Of a stretch of 64,000 bases of DNA, positions 25,615-34,360 are shown one piece after another. Origin of the DNA: Janthinobacterium tructae (GTDB lineage: Bacteria > Pseudomonadota > Gammaproteobacteria > Burkholderiales > Burkholderiaceae_D); contig NZ_CP041185.1 of the NCBI RefSeq assembly GCF_006517255.1, forward strand, positions 4,774,001-4,838,000, written 5' to 3'. Made by a program: the position numbers and the translations under genes. The notes under the pieces were generated by a model. That model was not told the DNA's origin, did no database searches, and saw only the letters and a list, made by a program, of their open reading frames with translations. Position 1 is the stretch's first letter, and each line of letters begins with the position of its first letter.

Positions 25615-28600
25615 ATGCCTACACGCACGTCTACGTCTTGGTTTGCTCGATCAGTGTCGCACTGGGTGGGGCCGCGCGTGCTGGCTGCGCTGGTGCTGGC
25701 GCTGTGCCTGGGGCTGACGTATGGTGCCTGGCGCAATGCCCACGACGCCAACGAACAGCAGGTACAGGCCGATTTTGCCTTCCGCGTGCGCGAACTGGTG
25801 GGCAACATTGTCGTGCGCATGCAGACCTACATCCAGGTGCTGCACGGCGTGCAGGGAATGTATGCCAGTTCGCAAGACGTCACGCGCAGCGAATTCCATG
25901 CCTACCTGTCGGTGCAGCAGGTGGACCGGCATTTTCCCGGCATCCACGGCATCGGCTACCTGCCGTTGTTGCCCGGTGCCGGGCTGGCGCGGCATGAAGC
26001 GAGCGTGCGCGCGGAGGGCTATCCCGGCTATGCCGTGCGTCCGCCGGGCCAGCGCGCCTGGCATGCGCCCATCACTTATCTGGAACCTTTAAGCGAAAGC
26101 AACTTGCTGGCGTTCGGCTATGACATCTGGTCGGAACCCGTGCGCCGCGCCGCGCTCGAACAGGCGCGCGACACGGGGCAAGCGGCCATGACGGGCAAGA
26201 TCCAGCTGGTGCAAGATGGCGGCAGCGCCCAGGCGCATGGTTTCCTGGTCGTGCTGCCCGTGTATGACAATGGCTTGCCGCGTGCCAGCGTGGCGCAGCG
26301 CCGCGCCGCCTTGCGCGCCTGGGTGTTTGCGCCGTTTCGCATGGTCGACCTGATGGCGGGCGTGGGCGGCGAGGGGGCGCGCCAGCTGGACCTGGAAATC
26401 TATGATGGGGTGCAACAGACTGAGGCGGCCCTGATGTATGACAGCTTGCCGGACATGCTGGCGGCGGCCGGGTCGGACAGCCTGGTGTCGCAGCAGGCGG
26501 TCAGCATCGCCGGCCATACCTGGACCTTGCGCGTGCGCGCCATGCCGGGTTTCGATGGCGAGCTGCTGGCGCGGCCCCGCCTGGTGGCCTGGACCGGTAT
26601 ATTGGCCAGCATCGTGCTGGCGCTGGCGGCCTGGCTGCTGGCGGCGGGCCGCACCCGCGCCCAGGCGGCGCTGGCGCGTTCGAGCCAGTTGACGGACCAG
26701 CTGGAGCAGGGCCAGGCCAGTGTGCTGGCGATGGCCGAGGCGGCGCAGCGCAGCCAGGCCATGCTGCGCAGCATCCTCGATTCGACCATCGACGGCATTT
26801 TGGTCGACAACGTCAACGGCCGCATCTTCACCTCGAACCGGCGCTTCCGCGACCTGTGGCAAGTGCCCGACGCGCTCGACTGGCAGGCGGACGGCACGGC
26901 ACTGGTACGCCATGTGGAAAGCCAGTTGGAGCAGGCGGCGCCTTTCCTGGGAGCACGCGCCCACGCGCCACATGGCCACCGCGAGCGGCGCGACGTGCTG
27001 CACCTGCGCGATGGACGGGTGGTCGAGCAATACGTGCGCAGCATGCAGCTGGGCAATGAACAGGCACGCTTGTGGACCTTCCGCGATATCAGCGAGCGCA
27101 GCCAGATGGAACGGCGCGAGCACACGCGGCGGCAAGTGCTGGAAATGCTGGCCACGGGCGCGCCGCTGGAGCGGGTGCTGGAAAGCGTGGTGCTGAGCGT
27201 GCAAGCCGACCATCCCGCCATGCTGTGCAGCATCTTGTTGCTCGATGAAAATCGCCACCGCCTGGTGCTGGGCGCGGCGCCCAGCTTGCCCGCGTTTTTC
27301 AACGTGGCCAGCCATGGCCATGACCTCGATACCCTGCAGGGCGTGCATGGCATCGCCGCGCAAGCGCTGCGCGACGGCCAGCGCGTGATCGTGGGCGACC
27401 TGCATGCCGTTGCCGATGTGCAAGAGACGATGGAACTGGCGTGGCGGGCCCAGCTGCAATCGTGCTGGGCCGAGCCCGTGCGTGGCGGCTCGGGCAAGTT
27501 GCTCGGTGTGCTGATGGCGTATCACCGCCAGCCTACCTTGCCGGGCGCGGCGCATCTGGCGCGGCTGAGCGAGGCGGCGCACCTGGCCGGCATGGCCATC
27601 GAACAGGCGCAGGTGGCGCTGGCTCTGCGCGCCGGCGAAGCGCGTTTTCGCAGCCTGTATGACCATGCGCCCGTGGCCCTGTGGGAACAGGACTGGTCGG
27701 CCGTGCGCGCCGCGCTCGATGCGCTCGAACAAGCGGGCGTGCGCGACCTGGGTGCCCACTTCCAGGCCAATCCGGACGCGCTGCAGCGGCTGGCGGGGCT
27801 GGTGCGCATCATCGATGCGAACGGCGCCGCGCTGGCGCAGGTGCGTGCCAACGAGAGCGACCAGCGGCGCGGCGCGCTGGGCCTGGCGCAGAATTTCGAT
27901 GCCAGCGCCTTGCCCCGTTTCGGCGATGCGCTGCTGGCGCTGGCCAGCGGTGCCCACCTGTACGAGTGCGAGAGCAGCTTCGTGCGTCTCGATGGCGCGG
28001 CGCGGCAAAATGAGCTGAGCTTGCTGGTGATGCCCGGCCATACCGACAGCCTGGACTTCGTCATGGTGTCCTCGCTCGATATCACCGAGCGCAAGCGCAT
28101 GAACGCGGAATTGCTGCAACTGGCGACCACCGATTTTTTGACGGGCTTGCCGAACCGGCGCCACTTCATGGCGGCACTGGAAAACGAGCATGCACGGCTG
28201 CAGCGTGAACTGGCCAGCTGCGCCAGCGTGTTGATGCTCGATATCGATCACTTCAAGCGCGTCAACGACGAGTATGGCCACGCCGTGGGTGATACCGTGC
28301 TGCGCCACCTGGGCGCGCTGATGTGCCAGGCGCTGCGCAAGGTCGACGTGCCAGGCCGCGTGGGTGGCGAAGAATTCGCCATCTTGCTACCGGGCACCGA
28401 CCTGGCGGCGGCAGCCGTGTTTGCCGAACGCTTGCGCCGGCGCGTGGCGGAAAGTTCGCTGACCACCGATGGCGGCATCCTGATCACCATCACGGTGAGC
28501 ATCGGCATGGCCGCCATGGCCGGCACGGATGCCGATTGCGACGCCGTGCTGGCGCGCGCCGACGAGGCGCTGTACCGGGCCAAGCGGGGCGGGCGCAACC

Positions 28601-28659
28601 GCATTGAACAGAATGATGGCGGCAGCGACGGCGTGCTCAGCAAGTTCATGGCGCAGTGA
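25615..28659 (+). CDS. CHASE-PAS-GAF diguanylate cyclase
   Basis: This 1,014-aa membrane sensor makes c-di-GMP. Order: membrane segment (about 20-38), periplasmic CHASE domain (about 60-300), second membrane segment near 325-345, PAS region (about 390-490), GAF (about 510-660), a further PAS-like part, and a C-terminal GGDEF domain. The active site is intact GGEEF (917-921). The inhibitory I-site RKVD (908-911) sits five residues before it, so product feedback is expected. ATG 25564 is an alternative start but lies in a hairpin loop. Its stop abuts that of the convergent gene. Confidence 0.88.
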   Translation: MPTRTSTSWFARSVSHWVGPRVLAALVLALCLGLTYGAWRNAHDANEQQVQADFAFRVRELVGNIVVRMQTYIQVLHGVQGMYASSQDVTRSEFHAYLSVQQVDRHFPGIHGIGYLPLLPGAGLARHEASVRAEGYPGYAVRPPGQRAWHAPITYLEPLSESNLLAFGYDIWSEPVRRAALEQARDTGQAAMTGKIQLVQDGGSAQAHGFLVVLPVYDNGLPRASVAQRRAALRAWVFAPFRMVDLMAGVGGEGARQLDLEIYDGVQQTEAALMYDSLPDMLAAAGSDSLVSQQAVSIAGHTWTLRVRAMPGFDGELLARPRLVAWTGILASIVLALAAWLLAAGRTRAQAALARSSQLTDQLEQGQASVLAMAEAAQRSQAMLRSILDSTIDGILVDNVNGRIFTSNRRFRDLWQVPDALDWQADGTALVRHVESQLEQAAPFLGARAHAPHGHRERRDVLHLRDGRVVEQYVRSMQLGNEQARLWTFRDISERSQMERREHTRRQVLEMLATGAPLERVLESVVLSVQADHPAMLCSILLLDENRHRLVLGAAPSLPAFFNVASHGHDLDTLQGVHGIAAQALRDGQRVIVGDLHAVADVQETMELAWRAQLQSCWAEPVRGGSGKLLGVLMAYHRQPTLPGAAHLARLSEAAHLAGMAIEQAQVALALRAGEARFRSLYDHAPVALWEQDWSAVRAALDALEQAGVRDLGAHFQANPDALQRLAGLVRIIDANGAALAQVRANESDQRRGALGLAQNFDASALPRFGDALLALASGAHLYECESSFVRLDGAARQNELSLLVMPGHTDSLDFVMVSSLDITERKRMNAELLQLATTDFLTGLPNRRHFMAALENEHARLQRELASCASVLMLDIDHFKRVNDEYGHAVGDTVLRHLGALMCQALRKVDVPGRVGGEEFAILLPGTDLAAAAVFAERLRRRVAESSLTTDGGILITITVSIGMAAMAGTDADCDAVLARADEALYRAKRGGRNRIEQNDGGSDGVLSKFMAQ

Positions 28660-29034
28660 TTACAGGCTGTGCTGGTGCGCTTGTGCCTGCTTGTGCTTGC
28701 GGCTGACGATCAGCCAGACGATGGCGACGGGAATCAACAGGGGCAGCAGCACGGGCGTGCTCAGCGCCAGCACCAGTACCACGCAGAGTGCCAGCACGGC
28801 GATCAGCACCACGCCCACTCCCGCCAGCACCACGCCCGTGACGACGGCGGCGCACACCAGCGCAATGGCAGCGACCAGCAAACCGCCACCGGCAAACACC
28901 AGGCCGAACAGCCATTCCAGCGGACCGTCGACATCGTCGCCGTGGAATTGCATGTGCATGTCGCTGCCGCCGACCTTGTCGAGGAACAGGCAGGCCAGCA
29001 TGACGATGAGGACGAAGGTGAGTAATTTTTTCAT
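28660..29034 (-). CDS. small hydrophobic membrane protein
   Basis: This 124-aa protein begins MKKLLTFVLIVMLACLFLDKV. An acidic loop (DMHMQFHGDDVDGPLEW) follows, then two or three long Val/Ala/Leu segments and a His/Lys-rich tail (SRKHKQAQAHQHSL). TGAGG lies seven bases before the ATG. No family recognised. It abuts the GGDEF gene tail to tail with no spacer. Confidence 0.72.
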   Translation of the reverse strand: MKKLLTFVLIVMLACLFLDKVGGSDMHMQFHGDDVDGPLEWLFGLVFAGGGLLVAAIALVCAAVVTGVVLAGVGVVLIAVLALCVVLVLALSTPVLLPLLIPVAIVWLIVSRKHKQAQAHQHSL

Positions 29035-29187
29035 GATAAGCCTCAGTGTGTGGGGATGGGGTGTTGCATGATCACACTGTAGGGGCACGCCGGGCTGGCC
29101 GCCAGCGGCGTGCGACAGGCCGTCATTTTCACGGTATGGGAGGTCTGTACGGGCAGTAAACACTGATCTGTAACAAGATTTCTTTTC

Positions 29188-29215
29188 TTGTAATATGCGT
29201 AAGCCGTCCTATACT
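29188..29215 (+). promoter_or_regulatory. sigma-70-type promoter of the 78-aa gene
   Basis: TTGTAA (29188-29193) and TATACT (29210-29215) are spaced by 16 bases, 30 bases before the ATG and just ahead of an excellent ribosome-binding site. Confidence 0.55.
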
Positions 29216-29244
29216 GAACACCTCAGTCTCGCAAGGAGGGCAAC

Positions 29245-29481
29245 ATGCTTTTGTTTGCAGATACCGGGGATCAATCGCTATCCCTTTCCCACCATCGAAG
29301 CACGCGCCAGCGTAGCGCCCCGCAGTCCTGCGCCGAACCCGTCGGCGCGCCATCGGCGATACCGCCGATCATCATCAATCCCTTTAATTACCATGCGCCA
29401 CTGCCAGCCATCGACCCGCGCTGGGTGCCGCCCGGTCCGCCGCTGACCTGGCCTAACCGGCCTGCCATGTCCATGTGCTGA
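29245..29481 (+). CDS. small protein, 78 aa, unknown
   Basis: This short protein begins MLLFADTGDQSLSLSHHRS and has a Pro/Ile middle (IPPIIINPF). Its C-terminus is rich in Pro and Trp (DPRWVPPGPPLTWPN). AAGGAGGG at 29233-29240, four bases from the ATG, together with a good promoter and a downstream terminator, makes a complete expression unit. No domain or signal peptide is recognised. Confidence 0.6.
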   Translation: MLLFADTGDQSLSLSHHRSTRQRSAPQSCAEPVGAPSAIPPIIINPFNYHAPLPAIDPRWVPPGPPLTWPNRPAMSMC

Positions 29482-29527
29482 AGCGCATGTCTGCGTCGTC
29501 GCGGTCCATGTGATGGCTGCCGTAAAA

Positions 29528-29548
29528 AAAGCCCGCGTCGCGGGCTTT
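29528..29548. terminator. rho-independent terminator
   Basis: AAAGCCCGCG and CGCGGGCTTT pair perfectly around one base. On the - strand the hairpin is followed by seven T, so it is strongest for the PEP-CTERM gene. It also closes the 78-aa gene. Confidence 0.85.
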
Positions 29549-29566
29549 GGCTTGTGCATTGCCGTG

Positions 29567-30205
29567 TTATGAAGCTTTACGGCGCAGCATGAAGCCCAAC
29601 AGGCCGAGGCCGGCCAGCAGCATCGCATAGGTTTCCGGTTCGGGAACGGCCGCGATGTAGGCGTGGTTGTCGCTTTCAAACGCGTTCGTGTTCGGCGATT
29701 GGAAGGCGATCGAGGTGAATTTCGCTCCTTCGCCAGCCCAGGCGTTGATATACAGGCCGACGGATTGGTTGCCGTTGGGGCTGACGCCACCCAAGGCAGC
29801 CATTTGCGAACCGGTCAGCATGACTGTGCTGCTGTCGCCCATGGTGAAGACGATGCTGTTATAGGTGTCGGGCGATCCCATGTAGAAACCAAAATAGCTG
29901 AGCCCGCCACTGAAGGTGGCCACGCCTGGCGTGATCTGGCCATCCGAGACGCCAACGGAATAGAAGGCCGTCAAATCATTCGGTGGTTGCGCGGCATAGC
30001 TGGGGTGGTTGCTGGTAAACACGGCACCCGTGTAGTTGCTTGGTAGTAAGCCATCGTTGAAGTCGATCGTCGTGGCACCTGCGACCGAGGTGACCAGGCC
30101 TTCACCTGCCAGTGCCGTGCCACCGGCAGTGAAGGTGGGGGCGGCGCTGGCGGTCCCGGCGGCGACAGTCAACATGGCCAAGGCCAGTGTAGTCAGGAGT
30201 TTCAT
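29567..30205 (-). CDS. PEP-CTERM sorting domain protein
   Basis: This 212-aa exported protein has a signal peptide (about 1-21, TASA-APT) and a beta-rich body. The C-terminal sorting signal is VPEPETYAMLLAGLGLLGFMLRR, made up of the PEP motif, a hydrophobic helix and a basic end. Such proteins are processed by exosortase and usually associate with exopolysaccharide; no exosortase gene lies here. AGAGGGA precedes the ATG. It is a single-gene unit with its own terminator. Confidence 0.9.
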   Translation of the reverse strand: MKLLTTLALAMLTVAAGTASAAPTFTAGGTALAGEGLVTSVAGATTIDFNDGLLPSNYTGAVFTSNHPSYAAQPPNDLTAFYSVGVSDGQITPGVATFSGGLSYFGFYMGSPDTYNSIVFTMGDSSTVMLTGSQMAALGGVSPNGNQSVGLYINAWAGEGAKFTSIAFQSPNTNAFESDNHAYIAAVPEPETYAMLLAGLGLLGFMLRRKAS

Positions 30206-30568
30206 GTTGAGTCCCTCTATTATGTTTATATAAGTGTATGCAGCGGTCGTGACCGAAAGAAGTACCTGGCGTGGCGATGCGTGCGGCGTGCGGGGGCGAG
30301 GGGCGTCGCATGGATGAAAATTTCTTGTGGCCAAGCATTACTAAATGCAATATTTGAAATATAAAAAACACAATTCAAATTGCAAATTAATAATAGGTTT
30401 ACTTGAGTAATATCAAAGCCCGATCGCTAGAATAAAACTACTAGATTGATAGCTTGTCTTATTGTCGAGATCGACTATGGCGGGCCGCGCCTTACCTTAC
30501 GGCAAGGCGGCACGGGTGGACGTTTTCGACTATCATGCTAGCCCCGACCTTCCATCACGAGCACCGCC
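30206..30568. other. 363-bp AT-rich divergent intergenic region
   Basis: No gene is seen. The first 100 bases are the leader of the PEP-CTERM gene. Bases about 30330-30470 are clearly AT-richer than the surroundings and hold the palindrome CAATT-CA-AATTG and several A/T tracts. This is probably a regulatory region for both divergent genes. No confident -35/-10 pair was found. Confidence 0.5.
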
Positions 30569-31078
30569 ATGAGTACCGATTTCCCCGACTTTTCCGACGA
30601 AGCAGCCGAGCAGGACAATGACGCCCCGATCCAGGAGCCGCGCCTGTGGGTAGGCAATGGCTGGACGGCGAGGGTGATCAAGAACGAGGAAGATGAAGGC
30701 TGGGCCGTAGCCATGATCAAGGATGGCGAGCCGGAGCCGGCGCTGGTGGGGCCGTGGACCATGGGCCGCGACAAGAAAAACCCGAAGCCGCTCGACGTCA
30801 ACGCGTTTAATACGCTGGTCAAGACGGCCTCGGAAGTGCTGCGCCGCCACGAGCAGCAGCTGCATGCGCAATTGCACAAGAACCTGTTCGTCGCTACCGA
30901 CGAGGGCCAAATCAAGGTGATGTTCGACATCGTGCCCGACGAAGAGCACCCGTACGCGGAATTGAGCGCCTATGACGCGGACGGCGAACAGATCGCCAAG
31001 GTGCGCACTTCGGCCGCCTTCAAGTTCAATGCTACCGCAGCGGCGAACTGGATCGAGGGCGGCTACCGCCGCCCATGA
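30569..31078 (+). CDS. conserved-looking hypothetical protein
   Basis: This 169-aa soluble, acidic protein begins MSTDFPDFSDEAAEQDND. It has a compact alpha/beta body with a central GPWTMGRDKKNPKPLDVNAF and a helix LVKTASEVLRRHEQQLHAQ. No signal peptide, membrane segment or recognised domain. Two palindromes separate it from convergent czcA. The function is unknown. Confidence 0.72.
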   Translation: MSTDFPDFSDEAAEQDNDAPIQEPRLWVGNGWTARVIKNEEDEGWAVAMIKDGEPEPALVGPWTMGRDKKNPKPLDVNAFNTLVKTASEVLRRHEQQLHAQLHKNLFVATDEGQIKVMFDIVPDEEHPYAELSAYDADGEQIAKVRTSAAFKFNATAAANWIEGGYRRP

Positions 31079-31088
31079 CAGGCGTCGG

Positions 31089-31122
31089 TCGGATTAACGG
31101 GGCAAAGCCCCGCGTAATCCGA
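31089..31122. repeat. REP-like palindrome, copy 2
   Basis: The outer arms are TCGGATTA and TAATCCGA. The inner arms GGGGC and GCCCC enclose AAA. It lies 11 bases after the stop of the upstream gene and 25 bases from copy 3. Confidence 0.75.
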
Positions 31123-31147
31123 TCTATTGTTGGCGCCAGTGGTGGTA

Positions 31148-31177
31148 TCGGATTACGCTCCTTCGGACCTAATCCGA
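31148..31177. repeat. REP-like palindrome, copy 3 (overlaps the czcA 3' end)
   Basis: TCGGATTA (31148-31155) and TAATCCGA (31170-31177) flank a small TCC-TTC-GGA hairpin. The last codons and the TAA stop of czcA are read from this element. Confidence 0.75.
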
Positions 31178-34100
31178 CCTACCCCCTCTTCTTTCTCTTC
31201 CTCCTCCTCTTGCCGGCGGTACGCCAGCCGGTACAGCAATGGCAGCACCAGCAGGGTCAAGGCCGTCGACGACAGGATGCCACCGATCACCACGGTGGCC
31301 AGCGGACGCTGTACCTCCGCGCCCGTGCCCGTGGCAATGGCCATCGGCACGAAGCCCAGCGAGGCCACCAGCGCTGTCATCAGCACGGGCCGCAGGCGCG
31401 TGATGGCGCCTACACGTATCGCCTCCTGCAAGGGCATGCCCTGTTCGCGCAGCTGGCGGATGTAGGCGATCATCACCAGGCCATTGAGCACGGCCACACC
31501 GGACAGGGCGATGAAGCCGACAGCGGCCGAGATCGACATGGGAATGTCGCGCAGCCACAGGGCGACGATGCCGCCCGTCAGGGCGAACGGGATGCCGCTG
31601 AACACCAGCAAGCCATCCTTCACGTTGCCGAACATGGCGAACAGCAGCACGAAGACGAGCGCCAGCGCCACGGGCACCACCAGCTCCAGGCGTTTCGTGG
31701 CCGATTGCAATTGCTCGAACTGGCCGCCCCAGCTGGTCCAGTAGCCGGCAGGAATGGCCACCTGCGCCTGCAACTGCTGCGTGGCTTCCGCAACAAACGA
31801 GCCGATATCGCGCCCGCGCACGTTGGCGCTGACGACGATGCGGCGCTTGCCGTCTTCGCGGCTGATCTGGTTCGGCCCCGGCGCCACTTGCAGGCTGGCC
31901 ACTTCACCGAGCGGGATGAAGCGCGCGCGGCCTTCCGCCGCCGCGCCCAGTGGCAGGGCGATGGGCAGGCGTTTCAACTGCTCCAGGTCGCTGCGCAGGC
32001 TGTCGGGCAGGCGCACGACGATGTCGAAGCGGCGGTCGCCCTGGAACAGGGTGCCCGCCTCTTGCCCGCCGATGGCCGTGGCAATCGCCGCTTGCACGTC
32101 GGCAATGTTGAGGCCGTAGCGCGCCGTCTGCTCGCGGTCGATCTGCACCGTCAGCATGGGCAGCCCCGTCGTCTGCTCGACTTTCACTTCCGTAGCGCCC
32201 GGTATCTTGCCCAGCACGCCCGCGATCTTCGCCGCCGTGCTGTCGAGGACAAGCATGTCGTCGCCGAACAGTTTCACGGCCACATCGCTGCGCACGCCGG
32301 AAATCAGTTCATTGAAGCGCAGCTGGATCGGTTGCGAAAACTCGTAGTTGTTGCCCGGCAAACTGGTGGCCGTCGCTTCGATTTCCGCCAGCAATTGCTC
32401 GCGCGATTTTGTCGGCTGCGGCCACTGATCGCGGGGCTTGAGCATGATGTAGCCGTCGGAAATGTTCGGCGGCATCGGGTCCGACGCGATCTCGGCCGTT
32501 CCCGTGCGGGCGAAGACGCGCGCGATTTCCTTGTGGTTTGCCATCAGCTTGCTTTCCAGTTGCTGCTGCATGGCCAGCGATTGCGTGAGGCTGGTACCGG
32601 GGATGCGCAGGGCCTGGATGGCGATGTCGCCCTCGTTCAGGCTGGGCACGAATTCGCTGCCCATGCGCGTGGCCAGCAAGCCCGACAGCACGACGGCCAC
32701 CGCCGCGCCCGTCAGCACGACGGGGGTATTGCGCATCACCTTGCCCAGCAGCGGCGCATACCAGCGCTTGGCGGCGCGCATGATGGCGTTTTCCTTCTCC
32801 GCTACCTTGTCGCCGATAAACAGCGCCACGGCGGCGGGAATGAAAGTAATCGACAGCAGCATGGCGCCCAGCAAGGCGATCACGACCGTCAGGGCCATCG
32901 GTGTAAACATGCGGCCTTCGACGCCCGTCAGCGCGAAGATGGGCAGGTACACGACCATGATGATCAGCTGGCCGTACAGCAGCGGCCGGCGCGCTTCTTG
33001 CGATGCCGCAAACACTTCATGAAAACGTTCCTGCAAGGTCAGGGGCCGCCCGAGTTTTTGCTGCGCATGGGCCAGGCGGCGCACGCAGTTTTCCACGATC
33101 ACCACGGCGCCATCGATGATGATGCCGAAATCGAGCGCGCCCAGGCTCATCAGGTTGGCGCTCACATGGTATTGCACCATCCCCGTAAACGTGAACAGCA
33201 TGGCCAGCGGAATCACCATGGCCGTGATGACGGCCGCGCGGATATTGCCGAGGAACAGGAACAGGATGGCGATCACCAGTACGGCGCCTTCGAGCAGGTT
33301 TTTCTTCACCGTATTGATGGCCTTGTCGACCAGCACCGTGCGGTCATACACGGTGACGGCGTGCACGCCTTTGGGCAGGCTGCGGTTGATCTCGATCATC
33401 TTTTTGTCGACTGCTTGCGACACGGCGCGGCTGTTCTGCCCGATCAGCATGAAGACCGTGCCGAGCACCACTTCGCGGCCGTTTTCCGTGGCCGCGCCCG
33501 TGCGCAGCTCGCGCCCCAGCACCACGTCGGCCACGTCGCGGATGCGTATCGCCACGCCCTGCACATTGGCGACGACGATGTTGGCGAGGTCGTCTTTCGA
33601 TGCCACCTGGCCCGGCGCGCGTATCAGCAGTTGCTCGCCCTGCCGTTCGATATAGCCGGCGCCCACGTTGCTGTTGTTGCGTTCGAGCGCCGTCACCACA
33701 TCTTGCAGGCTGATGCCGTAGGCGGCCAGTTTTTCCGGATACGGCGCCACCTGGTATTGCTTGGCGTAACCGCCGATGGCATTGATTTCCGTCACGCCCG
33801 TGACATTGCGCAACTGCGGCTTGATGATCCAGTCCTGGATTTCGCGCAAGTCAGTCGGCGTGTACGGCGTGCCGTCCGGTTTCTTCGCGCCCTCCTGCGT
33901 TTCCACCGTCCACAGGTAGATTTCGCCGAGGCCCGTGGAGACGGGCCCCATCTTCGGCGTGATGCCGGCCGGCAAGCTTTCCTTGGCTTCCTGCAAGCGT
34001 TCGTTGATCATCTGGCGGGCAAAATAAATGTCCGTGCCATCCTTGAAGATCACCGTCACTTGCGACAGGCCATAGCGCGACAGCGAGCGCGTCTGCTCCA

Positions 34101-34335
34101 GGTTGGGCAAGCCGGCCATGGCCGTCTCGATGGGGAAGGTGACGCGCTGCTCGGTTTCCAGCGGCGAGTAGCCGGCGGACTGTGTATTGATTTGCACCTG
34201 CACATTGGTGATGTCGGGCACGGCGTCGATGGGCAGCTTCTGGTAGTTGTAGATGCCCAGGCCGGCCATGGCGGCCACGGCCAGCATCACCAGCCAGCGC
34301 TGCTCGATGGCGAAGCGGATCAAGCGTTCAAACAT
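31153..34335 (-). CDS. czcA: heavy-metal efflux RND pump CzcA
   Basis: This 1,060-aa inner-membrane proton antiporter has about 12 membrane segments and two large periplasmic loops. The transmembrane-4 motif DFGIIIDGAVVIVE carries the Asp, Asp and Glu of divalent-cation (Co/Zn/Cd) pumps, which argues against a Cu/Ag CusA. AAAGGAAA supports ATG 34335. The C-terminus is a run of Glu residues followed by GVGRIRSEGA; this end and the stop codon come from a palindromic repeat. It is the last gene of the czcICBA unit, 25 bases after czcB. Confidence 0.93.
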   Translation of the reverse strand: MFERLIRFAIEQRWLVMLAVAAMAGLGIYNYQKLPIDAVPDITNVQVQINTQSAGYSPLETEQRVTFPIETAMAGLPNLEQTRSLSRYGLSQVTVIFKDGTDIYFARQMINERLQEAKESLPAGITPKMGPVSTGLGEIYLWTVETQEGAKKPDGTPYTPTDLREIQDWIIKPQLRNVTGVTEINAIGGYAKQYQVAPYPEKLAAYGISLQDVVTALERNNSNVGAGYIERQGEQLLIRAPGQVASKDDLANIVVANVQGVAIRIRDVADVVLGRELRTGAATENGREVVLGTVFMLIGQNSRAVSQAVDKKMIEINRSLPKGVHAVTVYDRTVLVDKAINTVKKNLLEGAVLVIAILFLFLGNIRAAVITAMVIPLAMLFTFTGMVQYHVSANLMSLGALDFGIIIDGAVVIVENCVRRLAHAQQKLGRPLTLQERFHEVFAASQEARRPLLYGQLIIMVVYLPIFALTGVEGRMFTPMALTVVIALLGAMLLSITFIPAAVALFIGDKVAEKENAIMRAAKRWYAPLLGKVMRNTPVVLTGAAVAVVLSGLLATRMGSEFVPSLNEGDIAIQALRIPGTSLTQSLAMQQQLESKLMANHKEIARVFARTGTAEIASDPMPPNISDGYIMLKPRDQWPQPTKSREQLLAEIEATATSLPGNNYEFSQPIQLRFNELISGVRSDVAVKLFGDDMLVLDSTAAKIAGVLGKIPGATEVKVEQTTGLPMLTVQIDREQTARYGLNIADVQAAIATAIGGQEAGTLFQGDRRFDIVVRLPDSLRSDLEQLKRLPIALPLGAAAEGRARFIPLGEVASLQVAPGPNQISREDGKRRIVVSANVRGRDIGSFVAEATQQLQAQVAIPAGYWTSWGGQFEQLQSATKRLELVVPVALALVFVLLFAMFGNVKDGLLVFSGIPFALTGGIVALWLRDIPMSISAAVGFIALSGVAVLNGLVMIAYIRQLREQGMPLQEAIRVGAITRLRPVLMTALVASLGFVPMAIATGTGAEVQRPLATVVIGGILSSTALTLLVLPLLYRLAYRRQEEEEEKEEGVGRIRSEGA

Positions 34336-34360
34336 GATGGTTTCCTTTCGTTTGACGTGA

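Noticed and set aside
31153..34335. Reading the RND pump as copper/silver exporter CusA
   Set aside because: The transmembrane motif DFGIIIDGAVVIVE has the Asp/Asp/Glu set of divalent-cation pumps, and the operon includes a CzcI-like gene.
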